Below, piece after piece: positions 26,180 to 33,976 of a DNA stretch of 64,000 bases; position 1 is the stretch's first letter, and every line of letters starts with the position of its first letter. Source of the DNA: Aquisphaera giovannonii (GTDB taxonomy: Bacteria > Planctomycetota > Planctomycetia > Isosphaerales > Isosphaeraceae); contig NZ_CP042997.1 in the NCBI RefSeq assembly GCF_008087625.1, positions 3,100,001 through 3,164,000 on the forward strand, in the 5' to 3' direction. The notes under the pieces are model-generated. The model searched no databases, had not been told where the DNA came from, and saw nothing but the letters and a program-made list of their open reading frames with translations. Position numbers and translations under genes: made by a program.

Positions 26180-28459
26180 TCACGGGACGTACAGGAACTC
26201 ATTGCAGTTTAGCATCGCCAGGGCCAGACGGGCCCATCGCGCCTCGACCGATTCGCCGTCGGTCGCATCGTCCAGGAAGGCGGCGGCGCGGACCTCCTCG
26301 GCGGCCGTCGGCGGGCGGCAGAGGGCGAGGCGATAGATCCGGTCGATGCGGGCGTGTTCCCCCGGGCCGGCCTCGCGGAAGACGCGGGCGGCCAGGGCCG
26401 TGGCGCGATTCATGGCGAACTCGCCGTTGAGGAGGTTCAGGGCCTGGAGGGCATGGGTGCTGTTCTCGCGGCGGGGGCAGGGGAACTGGGCGTCGGGCGA
26501 GTCGAACGACTCCAGGAGCGGGTAGCGGACGTTCCGCTTGCGGAAGAGGTAGAGCGACCGGCGGGCGTGCTCGCGAGTGTCGCGGTCCACCGGCCAGAGG
26601 TCGACCTCCTCGCTCTCGGTGAAGATCAGGTCCTTCACCTCCTTCTCGATGGGAGCCAGGACGCCGGGGCCGCCCATCCGCGGATTCAGCTCGCCCGAGG
26701 CCGCGAGCATGGCGTCGCGGACGCCCTCGGCGTCGAGGCGACGGCGGTTCATGCGGCCGTAGAGCGTGTTGTCCGGGTCGGCCCCCGCGCCCTTTCCGCC
26801 CGGCCGGCTGGACTGGCGATAGGTCGCCGAGGACACGATGAGCCGATGCAGCGGCTTGAGCCGCCAGCCCCCCGCCACGAGCTCGGAGGCCAGCCAGTCC
26901 AGCAACTCCGGATGCGAGGGCGGCTCTCCGCGGACGCCGAAGTCGCTCGAGGTCGGGACGATTCCTCGAGTCATGTGGTACTGCCACACGCGGTTCGCGA
27001 TCACGCGGGCCGGCAGCGGATTGTCGGGGGAGGCGAGCCACGCCGCGAGGGCCGAGCGGCGGCCGGTCGTCGCCTTGCCGGGCCGGATCGAGTCGGGCGT
27101 GAAGACCGTCTTCTTCTGCGAGGCCAGGATGATGCCGGGCGGACGCGGGCCGACCTTCGGGCCCCGGTTGCGATAGTCGCCCCGGCGGAAGACGTGGGTC
27201 TCCGGCGCGGTCGGCTTGGGATCGACGATCGACATCGCGTGCGCGGGGGGGCGGGGCTTCGTCCGCTCGATCTCGTAGATGGCCCGCTTGAGGGACTCCC
27301 GCCTCGCGTGGTCCGCGGGGTTGGCGGCGACGGCCGCCGCGACCTCCTCCCAGGTGATCCGGAGCGAGCTCTGGAGGCCTTCCAGGATCGTCTTCTGCTC
27401 CGGAGTCCGCTTCTCCGCCGGGATGGCCATCAGCCCGCGCTCGGCCGGCGTCAGCATCGCGTTCTTCGATTCGGCGATCGACTTGCGATAGGGCTTCTCG
27501 AGCTCGGCCATCCGGGCCCGCAGCGGCGCGGCCTTCGCCTCGATGGCCTTGAGCGCCGCCTCGTAGGCCACGATCTCGGCCTTGCTCGCGATCGGCAGCT
27601 CGACGAGGTCGGAGCCGGCGAAGAAGGACTGGAGGCGATAGTAGTCGGTGGCGGGGATGGCGTCGAACTTGTGGTCGTGGCAGCGGGCGCAGGCGACGGT
27701 CAGTCCCAGGAAGACGGAGCCCACCGTGCCCGTGATCTCCGTCAGCTCGTTCTGCCGCTTCACCTCGGGGATCACGTTGCCGCCGACCAGCTCTCGAGGG
27801 CCGCAGCGGAGGAAGCCCGTCGCGATGAGCGCCTCGGAATCGCCGGGCCTCCGCTCATCGCCGGCGACCTGGTCGGCGACGAACCGATCATAGGGCATGT
27901 CCGCGTTGAGGGCGCGGACCACCCAGTCCCGATAACGCCAGGCGTCCGGCCGCTCGGCGTCGAGCTCGAAGCCGTTCGAATCGGCATAATGCGCCAGGTC
28001 GAGCCAGTGCTGGGCCCACCGCTCGCCGTAGTGGGGACTCTCCAGGAGGCGATCGACGAGCCGCTCGTACGCATCCGGGCGGCGATCGGCGAGGAACTCG
28101 GACACTTCCTCGGGACGCGGTGGCAGGCCGGTCAGGTCGTAGGTCAGGCGGCGCATCAGCGCCACGCGATCCGCCTCCGCGGACGGCGTCAGGTCGGCGG
28201 CCTCCAGCTCCGCGAGGATGAAGCGATCGATGGGATTGCGGACCCAGCGGGCAAGCCGGACGGGGGGAGGCTCGGGCTTCACGATGGGCTGGTAAGCCCA
28301 GTGACTCTTCTGCTCGTCGGTGAACCGTTCGGGCGGGGCCTCGGACGCGTTCGCGTGGGCCTGATCCGGCGTCTCGCCGGCCGTCGTCCTCGAGGCCGCG
28401 ATCACGAGGATCAGCGCCGGGGCGAGGTGCAGGATACGTGGCCGGCGTGGCGAGCGCAT
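26180..28459 (-). CDS. DUF1549/DUF1553 (PSCyt2-PSD1) domain protein
   Basis: About 759 residues from the ATG at 28459; a GTG six bases earlier sits too close to the GGAGAGA site. There is a signal peptide (PRILHLAPALILVIAAS). The DUF1549 half has WVRNPIDRFILAELEAADL, RRLTYDLTGLPPRPEEV and the CARCHDHKFD heme-like site, a CxxCH type seen in the PSCyt2 domain. The C-terminal DUF1553 half includes RRSALAAWLASPDNPL, ANRVWQYHMTRGIVPTSSDF and a closing LNCNEFLYVP. An N-terminal PSCyt1 cytochrome domain is missing. Partner of the DUF1501 protein, and probably a periplasmic redox or polymer-degrading module. Confidence 0.85.
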   Translation of the reverse strand: MRSPRRPRILHLAPALILVIAASRTTAGETPDQAHANASEAPPERFTDEQKSHWAYQPIVKPEPPPVRLARWVRNPIDRFILAELEAADLTPSAEADRVALMRRLTYDLTGLPPRPEEVSEFLADRRPDAYERLVDRLLESPHYGERWAQHWLDLAHYADSNGFELDAERPDAWRYRDWVVRALNADMPYDRFVADQVAGDERRPGDSEALIATGFLRCGPRELVGGNVIPEVKRQNELTEITGTVGSVFLGLTVACARCHDHKFDAIPATDYYRLQSFFAGSDLVELPIASKAEIVAYEAALKAIEAKAAPLRARMAELEKPYRKSIAESKNAMLTPAERGLMAIPAEKRTPEQKTILEGLQSSLRITWEEVAAAVAANPADHARRESLKRAIYEIERTKPRPPAHAMSIVDPKPTAPETHVFRRGDYRNRGPKVGPRPPGIILASQKKTVFTPDSIRPGKATTGRRSALAAWLASPDNPLPARVIANRVWQYHMTRGIVPTSSDFGVRGEPPSHPELLDWLASELVAGGWRLKPLHRLIVSSATYRQSSRPGGKGAGADPDNTLYGRMNRRRLDAEGVRDAMLAASGELNPRMGGPGVLAPIEKEVKDLIFTESEEVDLWPVDRDTREHARRSLYLFRKRNVRYPLLESFDSPDAQFPCPRRENSTHALQALNLLNGEFAMNRATALAARVFREAGPGEHARIDRIYRLALCRPPTAAEEVRAAAFLDDATDGESVEARWARLALAMLNCNEFLYVP

Positions 28460-28759
28460 GGACACTCTCTCCGGGGTGGCGCGGGACGCGGGCGGGCCGG
28501 GTCGGACTCGTCAATTGTCTCCGAAGCCGGCATGTTCAACAAGTGCGGCACCCAGCCCGGGGCGATGGTAGGCTTGGGGCGGCCGGATCGGGAGCCTGTC
28601 GGCCCTGAGCAGCATCCCCGGTGACGGGCCCTCACGCGCCACCGAGGCGGCCGGGCAGGAGCGCACATCGCGAAACGACCGGTGCGGGGCGGCCCCCCGC
28701 GCACGGGGGCGGTTGTAGAATGGTCCCGGGCCGCAACACCAAACTCCCGCGAGGCTCGC
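28460..28759. other. divergent intergenic region between DUF1553 and PolX genes
   Basis: About 300 bases of GC-rich DNA. A TAGAAT sequence lies at 28716-28721, 38 bases before the PolX start, with no matching -35 (the window there is all C). I see no open frame with a plausible product, no RNA gene and no strong hairpin with a T run. Confidence 0.4.
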
Positions 28760-30508
28760 ATGGAAACCTCTCGCATCGCCCGATTGCTGGACGAGATGGG
28801 CACGATCCTCGAGATCCAGGGCGAGAACCCGTTCCGGTGCCGGGCCTATCACAACGCGGCCCAGGCGCTCGGGAACCTGCCGGAAGACCTCTCCGAGATG
28901 ATCGCCGACGGCAGCCTGGCAGAGGTCCCCGGGATCGGCGAGACCATGCACGCCAAGATCGTGCAACTCGCGACGACCGGCCGCCTCCCGGCCTACGACA
29001 AGCTGAGGAAGTCGGTGCCGTCGGGGATCCTCGCCCTGCTGCGCGTGCCCGGCCTGGGACCCAAGAAGATCAAGGCGCTGAAGGACTCGCTCGACGTGGA
29101 CAGCCTGGCCGACCTCCGCGCCGCCGCCGAGGCGGGCCAGATCGCCAGGATCAAGGGCTTCGGGGCCAAGACCGAGGCCAACATCCTGGAGGGGATCTCG
29201 TTCCTGGAGAAGTCCGGCGGCCGCATCCTCCAGCACGAGGCCCTCGCGCTCGTCTCGCCGATCTTCGAGCTCGTCCGCAACCACCCGAAGGTGAAGCGGG
29301 CCGAGATCTGCGGAAGCCTGCGGCGGAGGGCCGAGACGATCGGCGACCTGGACATCCTCTTCAGCGCCGACGACCCGGCGCCCGTGCTCAAGGAGTTCGT
29401 CGGGCTCCCCCAGGTGATGAAGGTGCTCGGGCACGGGACGACCAAGGCCAGCGTGATGCTCCACTCGCTCACGCGGCCGGATCAACTGGTCCAGTGCGAC
29501 CTGCGAGGCGTCGAGGACCGGCAGTTCCCGTTCGCCCTCCACTACTTCACCGGCTCGAAGGCGCACAACATCGCCATGCGGAAGAGGGCGCTGGCGCGGG
29601 GGCTGAGCCTCAACGAGTACGCGCTCTCCGGCGAGGCGAAGGACGTGCCCTGCGAGACCGAGGAGGACCTCTTCCGGGCGCTCGGCCTGGCCTACATCCC
29701 GCCGGAGCTGCGCGAGGACGCCGGCGAGTTCGCCGCCGCGGAGGAGGGGGCTCTTCCCGACCTGATCGCCCTGGAGGATCTCACGGGTACCTTCCACTGC
29801 CACACGAACTGGAGCGACGGCGAGGCGACGCTCGAGGAGATGGCGGAGGCCGCGAGGTCCATGGGCCTCTCCTACCTGGGCATCGCCGACCATTCCCGAT
29901 CGCTTCGCATGGCAGGCGGCCTGACGGTCGAGCGGGTGCGGGACCAGTGGGCGAAGATCGACGCCCTGAACGAGAAGCTGGGCCCGAAATTCCGGGTGTT
30001 CAAGGGGACGGAATGCGACATCCTGGCCGACGGCTCGCTGGACTTCCCCGATGAGGTGCTCGACGGCTTCGACTACGTCGTCGCCAGCGTGCACTCACGC
30101 TTCGGGATGCCGCGAGGCGAGATGACCGCGAGGATCATCCGGGCCGTCTCGAACCCGAGGGTGACCATGCTCGGACATCCGACCGGCCGGCTCCTGCTCT
30201 CTCGCGATAGCTACGCGGTCGATCTCGACGCGGTCATCGCCGCCGCCGCCGAAGCGGGCACGATGATCGAGATCAACGCAAATCCGCACCGCCTCGACAT
30301 CGACGCCGCGCACTGCCGGCGGGCGAGGAAGGCGGGCGTCGGCATCGTCATCAATCCCGATGCGCATTCGACGGCTGGCCTGGCGGACCTGGCCTTCGGC
30401 GTCGGCGTCGCCCGGCGGGGGTGGCTGTCCGCGGACGATGTGTTCAACGCCGCATCGCCTTCCGCCGTGGTGAAGGACCTGGATCGAAGGCGGAAAAGTC
30501 TCCCATGA
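28760..30508 (+). CDS. polX: PolX-type DNA polymerase with PHP phosphoesterase domain
   Basis: About 582 residues, ATG at 28760. The N-terminal polymerase-beta-like part has an 8-kDa helical region (RCRAYHNAAQALGNL), two helix-hairpin-helix motifs (EVPGIGETMHAKI, VPGLGPKKIKAL), the palm with GSLRRRAETIGDLDILF carrying two catalytic aspartates near residue 194, and QCDLRGV as the third. The C-terminal PHP domain starts near residue 340 with FHCHTNWSDG, then GIADHSRSL, GTECDIL, ASVHSRFG, MLGHPTGRL and NPDAHSTAGL, which give the metal ligands. It should fill short gaps during base excision repair and carry metal-dependent 3'-5' exonuclease or phosphatase activity. The length is normal for PolX. 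Confidence 0.9.
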   Translation: METSRIARLLDEMGTILEIQGENPFRCRAYHNAAQALGNLPEDLSEMIADGSLAEVPGIGETMHAKIVQLATTGRLPAYDKLRKSVPSGILALLRVPGLGPKKIKALKDSLDVDSLADLRAAAEAGQIARIKGFGAKTEANILEGISFLEKSGGRILQHEALALVSPIFELVRNHPKVKRAEICGSLRRRAETIGDLDILFSADDPAPVLKEFVGLPQVMKVLGHGTTKASVMLHSLTRPDQLVQCDLRGVEDRQFPFALHYFTGSKAHNIAMRKRALARGLSLNEYALSGEAKDVPCETEEDLFRALGLAYIPPELREDAGEFAAAEEGALPDLIALEDLTGTFHCHTNWSDGEATLEEMAEAARSMGLSYLGIADHSRSLRMAGGLTVERVRDQWAKIDALNEKLGPKFRVFKGTECDILADGSLDFPDEVLDGFDYVVASVHSRFGMPRGEMTARIIRAVSNPRVTMLGHPTGRLLLSRDSYAVDLDAVIAAAAEAGTMIEINANPHRLDIDAAHCRRARKAGVGIVINPDAHSTAGLADLAFGVGVARRGWLSADDVFNAASPSAVVKDLDRRRKSLP

Positions 30509-30592
30509 TCCGACGCGGGACGTCGGATTGGATCAACGCTCGGGACGATCGCTCCACCGGTTCGTGCGAATCCGGCACACGACTCGCTTATG

Positions 30593-30609
30593 CGACCCTT
30601 GCTGGGTCG
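30593..30609. repeat. inverted repeat CGACCC-N5-GGGTCG over the -35 box
   Basis: A perfect 6-bp inverted repeat, arms at 30593-30598 and 30604-30609. The five-base centre is TTGCT, which is most of the -35 element of the promoter at 30599-30626. A repressor bound there would block the promoter. Confidence 0.4.
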
Positions 30610-30626
30610 ACGAGGGGCCTTATAAT
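30599..30626 (+). promoter_or_regulatory. sigma-70-like promoter upstream of the DUF2203 gene
   Basis: TTGCTG at 30599-30604, a 16-base spacer, and a perfect TATAAT at 30621-30626. It points at the DUF2203 gene, whose ATG is 222 bases further on. The -10 box is unusually good for this GC-rich genome. Confidence 0.45.
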
Positions 30627-30848
30627 AAGGTTGAGGAATCAGAGATGCGTGCTTGGATCCGCCGATCCCGATATGCCCTGACGCCTCGAGCCTTCGGGCC
30701 CATCTGCGGCCCGGGCGTCGAGCGGGATGCTCCCGAGGGTCGCGACCGCTCCGCCTCTCCCCGGTCGCCTCTCGCATGACGGCAGGTACGCCTCTCATTC
30801 GCCGGATCATTCTCCGTCATCATTGATTCCAATCCCGAGGAACTGCCC

Positions 30849-31313
30849 ATGGCCACGGCCCGACCGATCGCCGAAAAAGACCGCAAGTACTTCAGCGTCG
30901 AGGAGGCCAACCGGACCCTCCCCCTGGTCAAGGCCATCGTCCAGGACATCGTCCACCAGTCGCGGCTGGTGGAGTCGCTCCAGCAGAGGCTGGAGCGCGT
31001 CCTCCGCGAACGTCGTCGCCCCTCGGAGGACATGTACTCCGAGGAGCTGGAGCAGACCCAGCTCGAGTTGGAGACCCAGGAAGAGAAGCTACGGAGCTAC
31101 GTCGAGGAGTTGAAGAGCCTGGGCATCGAGCTGAAGAGCGACGAGATCGGCCTCTGCGACTTCCGGACCCTGATGAACGGCCGCGAGGTCTACCTCTGCT
31201 GGAGGCTCGGCGAGCCCGAGGTGTCGTTCTGGCACGAGCTCGATGCCGGCTTCGCGGGCCGGCAGTCGCTGAAGTCGCATGCCGGCACCAAGCTCGGCGA
31301 GGGCCGGCTCTGA
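30849..31313 (+). CDS. DUF2203 protein
   Basis: 154 residues, ATG at 30849. The start matches DUF2203 members: [20 protein letters not shown], then a long charged coiled-coil of about 60 residues ([16 protein letters not shown] to [16 protein letters not shown]). The end carries the conserved segment [20 protein letters not shown] followed by [18 protein letters not shown]. The family is small, cytoplasmic and uncharacterised, found in Actinobacteria, Deinococcus and Planctomycetes. A terminator hairpin follows about 50 bases after the stop, so the gene is a separate transcription unit. Confidence 0.8.
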   Translation: MATARPIAEKDRKYFSVEEANRTLPLVKAIVQDIVHQSRLVESLQQRLERVLRERRRPSEDMYSEELEQTQLELETQEEKLRSYVEELKSLGIELKSDEIGLCDFRTLMNGREVYLCWRLGEPEVSFWHELDAGFAGRQSLKSHAGTKLGEGRL

Positions 31314-31364
31314 GCCGGGGCTCGCGCAAAGCTCATCTCGGGGAAAGATCAATCGGTCATCCGG

Positions 31365-31400
31365 CCCGGCGCAGCTCGACGGGGAGGCGCCGGGCGTTTT
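31365..31400 (+). terminator. rho-independent terminator after the DUF2203 gene
   Basis: Perfect 8-bp inverted repeat CCCGGCGC (31365-31372) and GCGCCGGG (31387-31394) with a 14-base loop, followed by CG and four T. It begins 52 bases after the DUF2203 stop and ends before the cytidylate kinase gene. Confidence 0.55.
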
Positions 31401-31448
31401 GCTTGGCGGCTCGCCCTCGGCAGCGGGGCAGACAAACGGGGCGGGCCC

Positions 31449-32099
31449 ATGGCGAAGGTCGTGACGATCGATGGGCCGGCGGGGGCCGGCAAGAGCACCG
31501 TGGCCCGTCGGCTCGCCGGGCGCCTCGGGTGGCAGTTCCTGGACACCGGCGCCATGTACCGGGCCGTGACGCTGGCCGCCCTGCTACGCAGGATCGACCT
31601 CTCGAGCGAGGCCGCACTTGACGCCCTCGCCTCGTGCGTCAACGTGGACGTGTCGGGGGGCCGCGTGATCTTGGACGGCGAGGACGTGACGCTGGAGGTC
31701 CGCCGGAGCGAGATCACCCGGCAATCGGCGAAGATCGCCGACAGCGCGTCGGTCCGCGGGCATCTCGTGCGCTGGCAGCGCGAATTCGCGACACGCTCGG
31801 ACACGGTGACCGAGGGCCGGGACCAGGGTACCATCGTCTTCCCCGATGCCTTCCGCAAATTCTTCCTCACCGCCGACGAGGTCGAGCGGGCCCGCCGACG
31901 GCTCGGAGACCTCCTGGCCAAGGGGGAGCGGACGACACTGGAGACGGTCCTCGCCGATCAGCTCGCCCGCGACGCTCGCGACGCCGCCCGGTCGATCGCC
32001 CCGATGAAGCCCGCCCCGGACGCCCTCCACGTGGACACCAGCGGGAAGTCCGTGGACGAGGTCGTCGAGGAACTGGCGGGGCACATCCTCATCCCCTAA
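31449..32099 (+). CDS. cmk: cytidylate kinase
   Basis: 216 residues. It phosphorylates CMP and dCMP with ATP. The P-loop GPAGAGKST is at residues 9-17, followed by the NMP-binding stretch FLDTGAMYRAVTLAAL. Later segments TEGRDQGTIVFPDAFRKFFL and ARDAARSIAPMKPAPDALHV match the Cmk core and the lid region; the lid's usual RDR is seen as ARDARDAARS. The length is normal for the short bacterial form. Downstream are plsC and an isomerase-like gene in the same direction, with gaps of 63 bases and a 4-base overlap. A cmk-plsC order is common in bacteria. Confidence 0.93.
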   Translation: MAKVVTIDGPAGAGKSTVARRLAGRLGWQFLDTGAMYRAVTLAALLRRIDLSSEAALDALASCVNVDVSGGRVILDGEDVTLEVRRSEITRQSAKIADSASVRGHLVRWQREFATRSDTVTEGRDQGTIVFPDAFRKFFLTADEVERARRRLGDLLAKGERTTLETVLADQLARDARDAARSIAPMKPAPDALHVDTSGKSVDEVVEELAGHILIP

Positions 32100-32162
32100 G
32101 ATGGGCTGCGGAGCAGGTCGCGGCGCGCAACGGTTTGCGCGGGCCCGCACCGTTTCCCGAGG

Positions 32163-32975
32163 GTGCCCGACGTGTCCGACCCGGTGCCGCACGCCTCGAC
32201 GCCAACGCCCCTACCGGCTTCGCGCCCGATCGCGGATGCCCCGGCCGCGACGCCCGGCGCCCCGGCCCGTGCCTCGGCCGATCGATCGCCGATCGCCATG
32301 ATCTGGTATCGCGTGGCAAGCCGTACCATGAGCATCGTGACGAACCTCTACTTCGGCTGGCGGGCGACCGGCCAGGAGAACATGCCCGCGACCGGGCCCG
32401 TGCTCCTCGTCAGCAACCACACCAGCTTCCTGGACACCATCCTCCAGGGGCTCCCTCTCCGCAGGCCCCTGAACTGGATGGCCCGCTCCACCCTCTTCCG
32501 CGGAATCCTCGGCCTCTGCATTCGCACCCTGGGCGGCTTCCCCATCCAGCGCGAGGGCCTGGGCGTTTCCGGCCTGAAGGAGACGCTCCGGCGCCTCCGC
32601 AACGGCGGGATCGTCACGCTCTTCCCCGAGGGGACCCGCAGCCCCGACGGGCGGCTGGGCGCGTTCAAGCCCGGCATCGCCTCGATCGTCCAGCGGGCCG
32701 GCGTGCCAGTCGTGCCCGCAGGCATCGCCGGGGCGTTCGAAGCCTGGCCTCGATCCCGGAAGTTCCCGCGACCCCATCCCGTCGCGATCCACTTCGGGAA
32801 GCCCATCCGGCCCGAGGAATTCGACGGCCTCGACTCCGGGGCCATCACGGACCTGATCCACTCCCGACTCGCCGAGGCGATCGCCGAGGCCGAGGCCGAG
32901 CTCTGGCGAGGCCGCCGCAAGCCGCCGGCCCTCACCCCGACCCCAGAACCTTCGCGTCCAGGACCGCCCGCATGA
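32163..32975 (+). CDS. plsC: 1-acyl-sn-glycerol-3-phosphate acyltransferase (PlsC family)
   Basis: 270 residues from the GTG at 32163. An internal ATG at 32298 would remove a Pro/Ala-rich leader of 45 residues, so the start is uncertain. The four blocks of the glycerol-phosphate acyltransferase family are visible: LLVSNHTSFLDT with the HX4D catalytic pair, the GFPIQREG block, LFPEGTRSPDGRLGAFKPGI, and VPVVPAGIAG. It adds the second acyl chain to lysophosphatidic acid during phospholipid synthesis, at the inner membrane. It overlaps the next gene start by four bases. Confidence 0.85.
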   Translation: MPDVSDPVPHASTPTPLPASRPIADAPAATPGAPARASADRSPIAMIWYRVASRTMSIVTNLYFGWRATGQENMPATGPVLLVSNHTSFLDTILQGLPLRRPLNWMARSTLFRGILGLCIRTLGGFPIQREGLGVSGLKETLRRLRNGGIVTLFPEGTRSPDGRLGAFKPGIASIVQRAGVPVVPAGIAGAFEAWPRSRKFPRPHPVAIHFGKPIRPEEFDGLDSGAITDLIHSRLAEAIAEAEAELWRGRRKPPALTPTPEPSRPGPPA

Positions 32976-33949
32976 CTCCCCCGGAACCATTCCCGTCCGC
33001 CCCGATCTCACGCCGGGCCGCCCTGGCCGGCGGACTCGCCGCGGGCGCCTGCACCATGGGCCCGACCCTTCGGGCCGCAGCGGGCAACTCGGCCGCGCAG
33101 TCTCCGAAGGCCGAATCCCCCTTCGTGATCGGCCTGAACACGAGCACGATCCGGGGGCAGAAGCTGGGGATCGTCAAGGAGATCGAGATCGCCGCCGAGG
33201 CCGGATTCCAGGGGATGGAGCCCTGGATGGACGAGCTGAAGCGGTACGAGTCCGAAGGGGGCTCGCTCGCCGACCTGGGCAAGCGATTCCGCGACGCCGG
33301 CATCCGGGTCGAGAGTGCCATCGACTTCTTCGAGTGGGTCGTTGACGACGACGCCCGCCGCAGGAAGGGGCTGGAGGATGCCCGGCGGAGCATGGACATC
33401 CTCCGCAAGGTAGGCGGCACGCGGATCGCCTCGCCGCCGTCCGGGGCCACCGATGCGGCATTGCCGCCGCTCAAGGTCGCCGAGCGATACCGGGCGCTGC
33501 TGGAGATCGGCGACCAGTTCGGCGTCGTCCCCCAGGCCGAAGTCTGGGGCTTCTCCAAGACCCTCAGCCGGCTCGGCGAGGCGGCGGAGGTGGCGATCGA
33601 AGCCGGCCACCCGAAGGCCTGCATCCTGCCCGACGTCTTCCACCTCTTCAAGGGCGGCTCCTCCCTCGCCGGGATTCGCCTCCTGTCGCCCGAGTCCATC
33701 CACGTTTTCCATGTCAACGACTACCCGGCGAGCCCCCCAAGGCAGAAGCTGAATGACGGGGATCGAATCTTCCCCGGCGACGGCGTCGCCCCTTATGGAA
33801 CGCTCCTGCGCGACCTCCGAGCCGGAGGATTTCGCGTCATGCTCTCGCTGGAGCTTTTCAATCGCGAGCTGTGGAAGCAGGATCCGCACGTCGTGGCACG
33901 CACGGGCGTGCAGAAGCTCAAGGAGCTGATTCGCGCCAGCGAATCGTGA
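32972..33949 (+). CDS. sugar phosphate isomerase/epimerase-like TIM-barrel protein, exported
   Basis: 325 residues, the ATG at 32972 overlapping the plsC stop. The leader SRRAALAGGLAAGACTMGP has a twin-arginine motif and a hydrophobic stretch, so export by Tat is likely. The barrel belongs to the xylose-isomerase-like/AP-endonuclease 2 family: IGLNTSTIRG opens strand 1, GFQGMEPWMDEL follows, and metal-binding residues appear in PQAEVWGF, ACILPDVFHL, IHVFHVNDYP and VMLSLELFNRELW. Relatives include hydroxypyruvate isomerase and sugar epimerases; no specific reaction can be assigned. Confidence 0.75.
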   Translation: MTPPEPFPSAPISRRAALAGGLAAGACTMGPTLRAAAGNSAAQSPKAESPFVIGLNTSTIRGQKLGIVKEIEIAAEAGFQGMEPWMDELKRYESEGGSLADLGKRFRDAGIRVESAIDFFEWVVDDDARRRKGLEDARRSMDILRKVGGTRIASPPSGATDAALPPLKVAERYRALLEIGDQFGVVPQAEVWGFSKTLSRLGEAAEVAIEAGHPKACILPDVFHLFKGGSSLAGIRLLSPESIHVFHVNDYPASPPRQKLNDGDRIFPGDGVAPYGTLLRDLRAGGFRVMLSLELFNRELWKQDPHVVARTGVQKLKELIRASES

Positions 33950-33976
33950 GGGAGGCGGTCCTCCCGGGGAATCCCC

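Larger units (their letters stand above)
30509..30848. other. intergenic region upstream of the DUF2203 gene
   Basis: 340 bases between PolX and the DUF2203 protein. It holds a good promoter (TTGCTG and TATAAT, annotated separately) and an inverted repeat overlapping the -35 box. Transcription from it would leave an unusually long leader of about 215 bases. I see no riboswitch that I can name and no T-tailed hairpin. Confidence 0.4.

Noticed and set aside
31634-33949. The long upstream extension of the isomerase-like frame across cmk and plsC.
   Set aside because: The extension has shadow composition; the ATG at 32972 overlaps the plsC stop and opens a Tat-like leader, which fits a real start.
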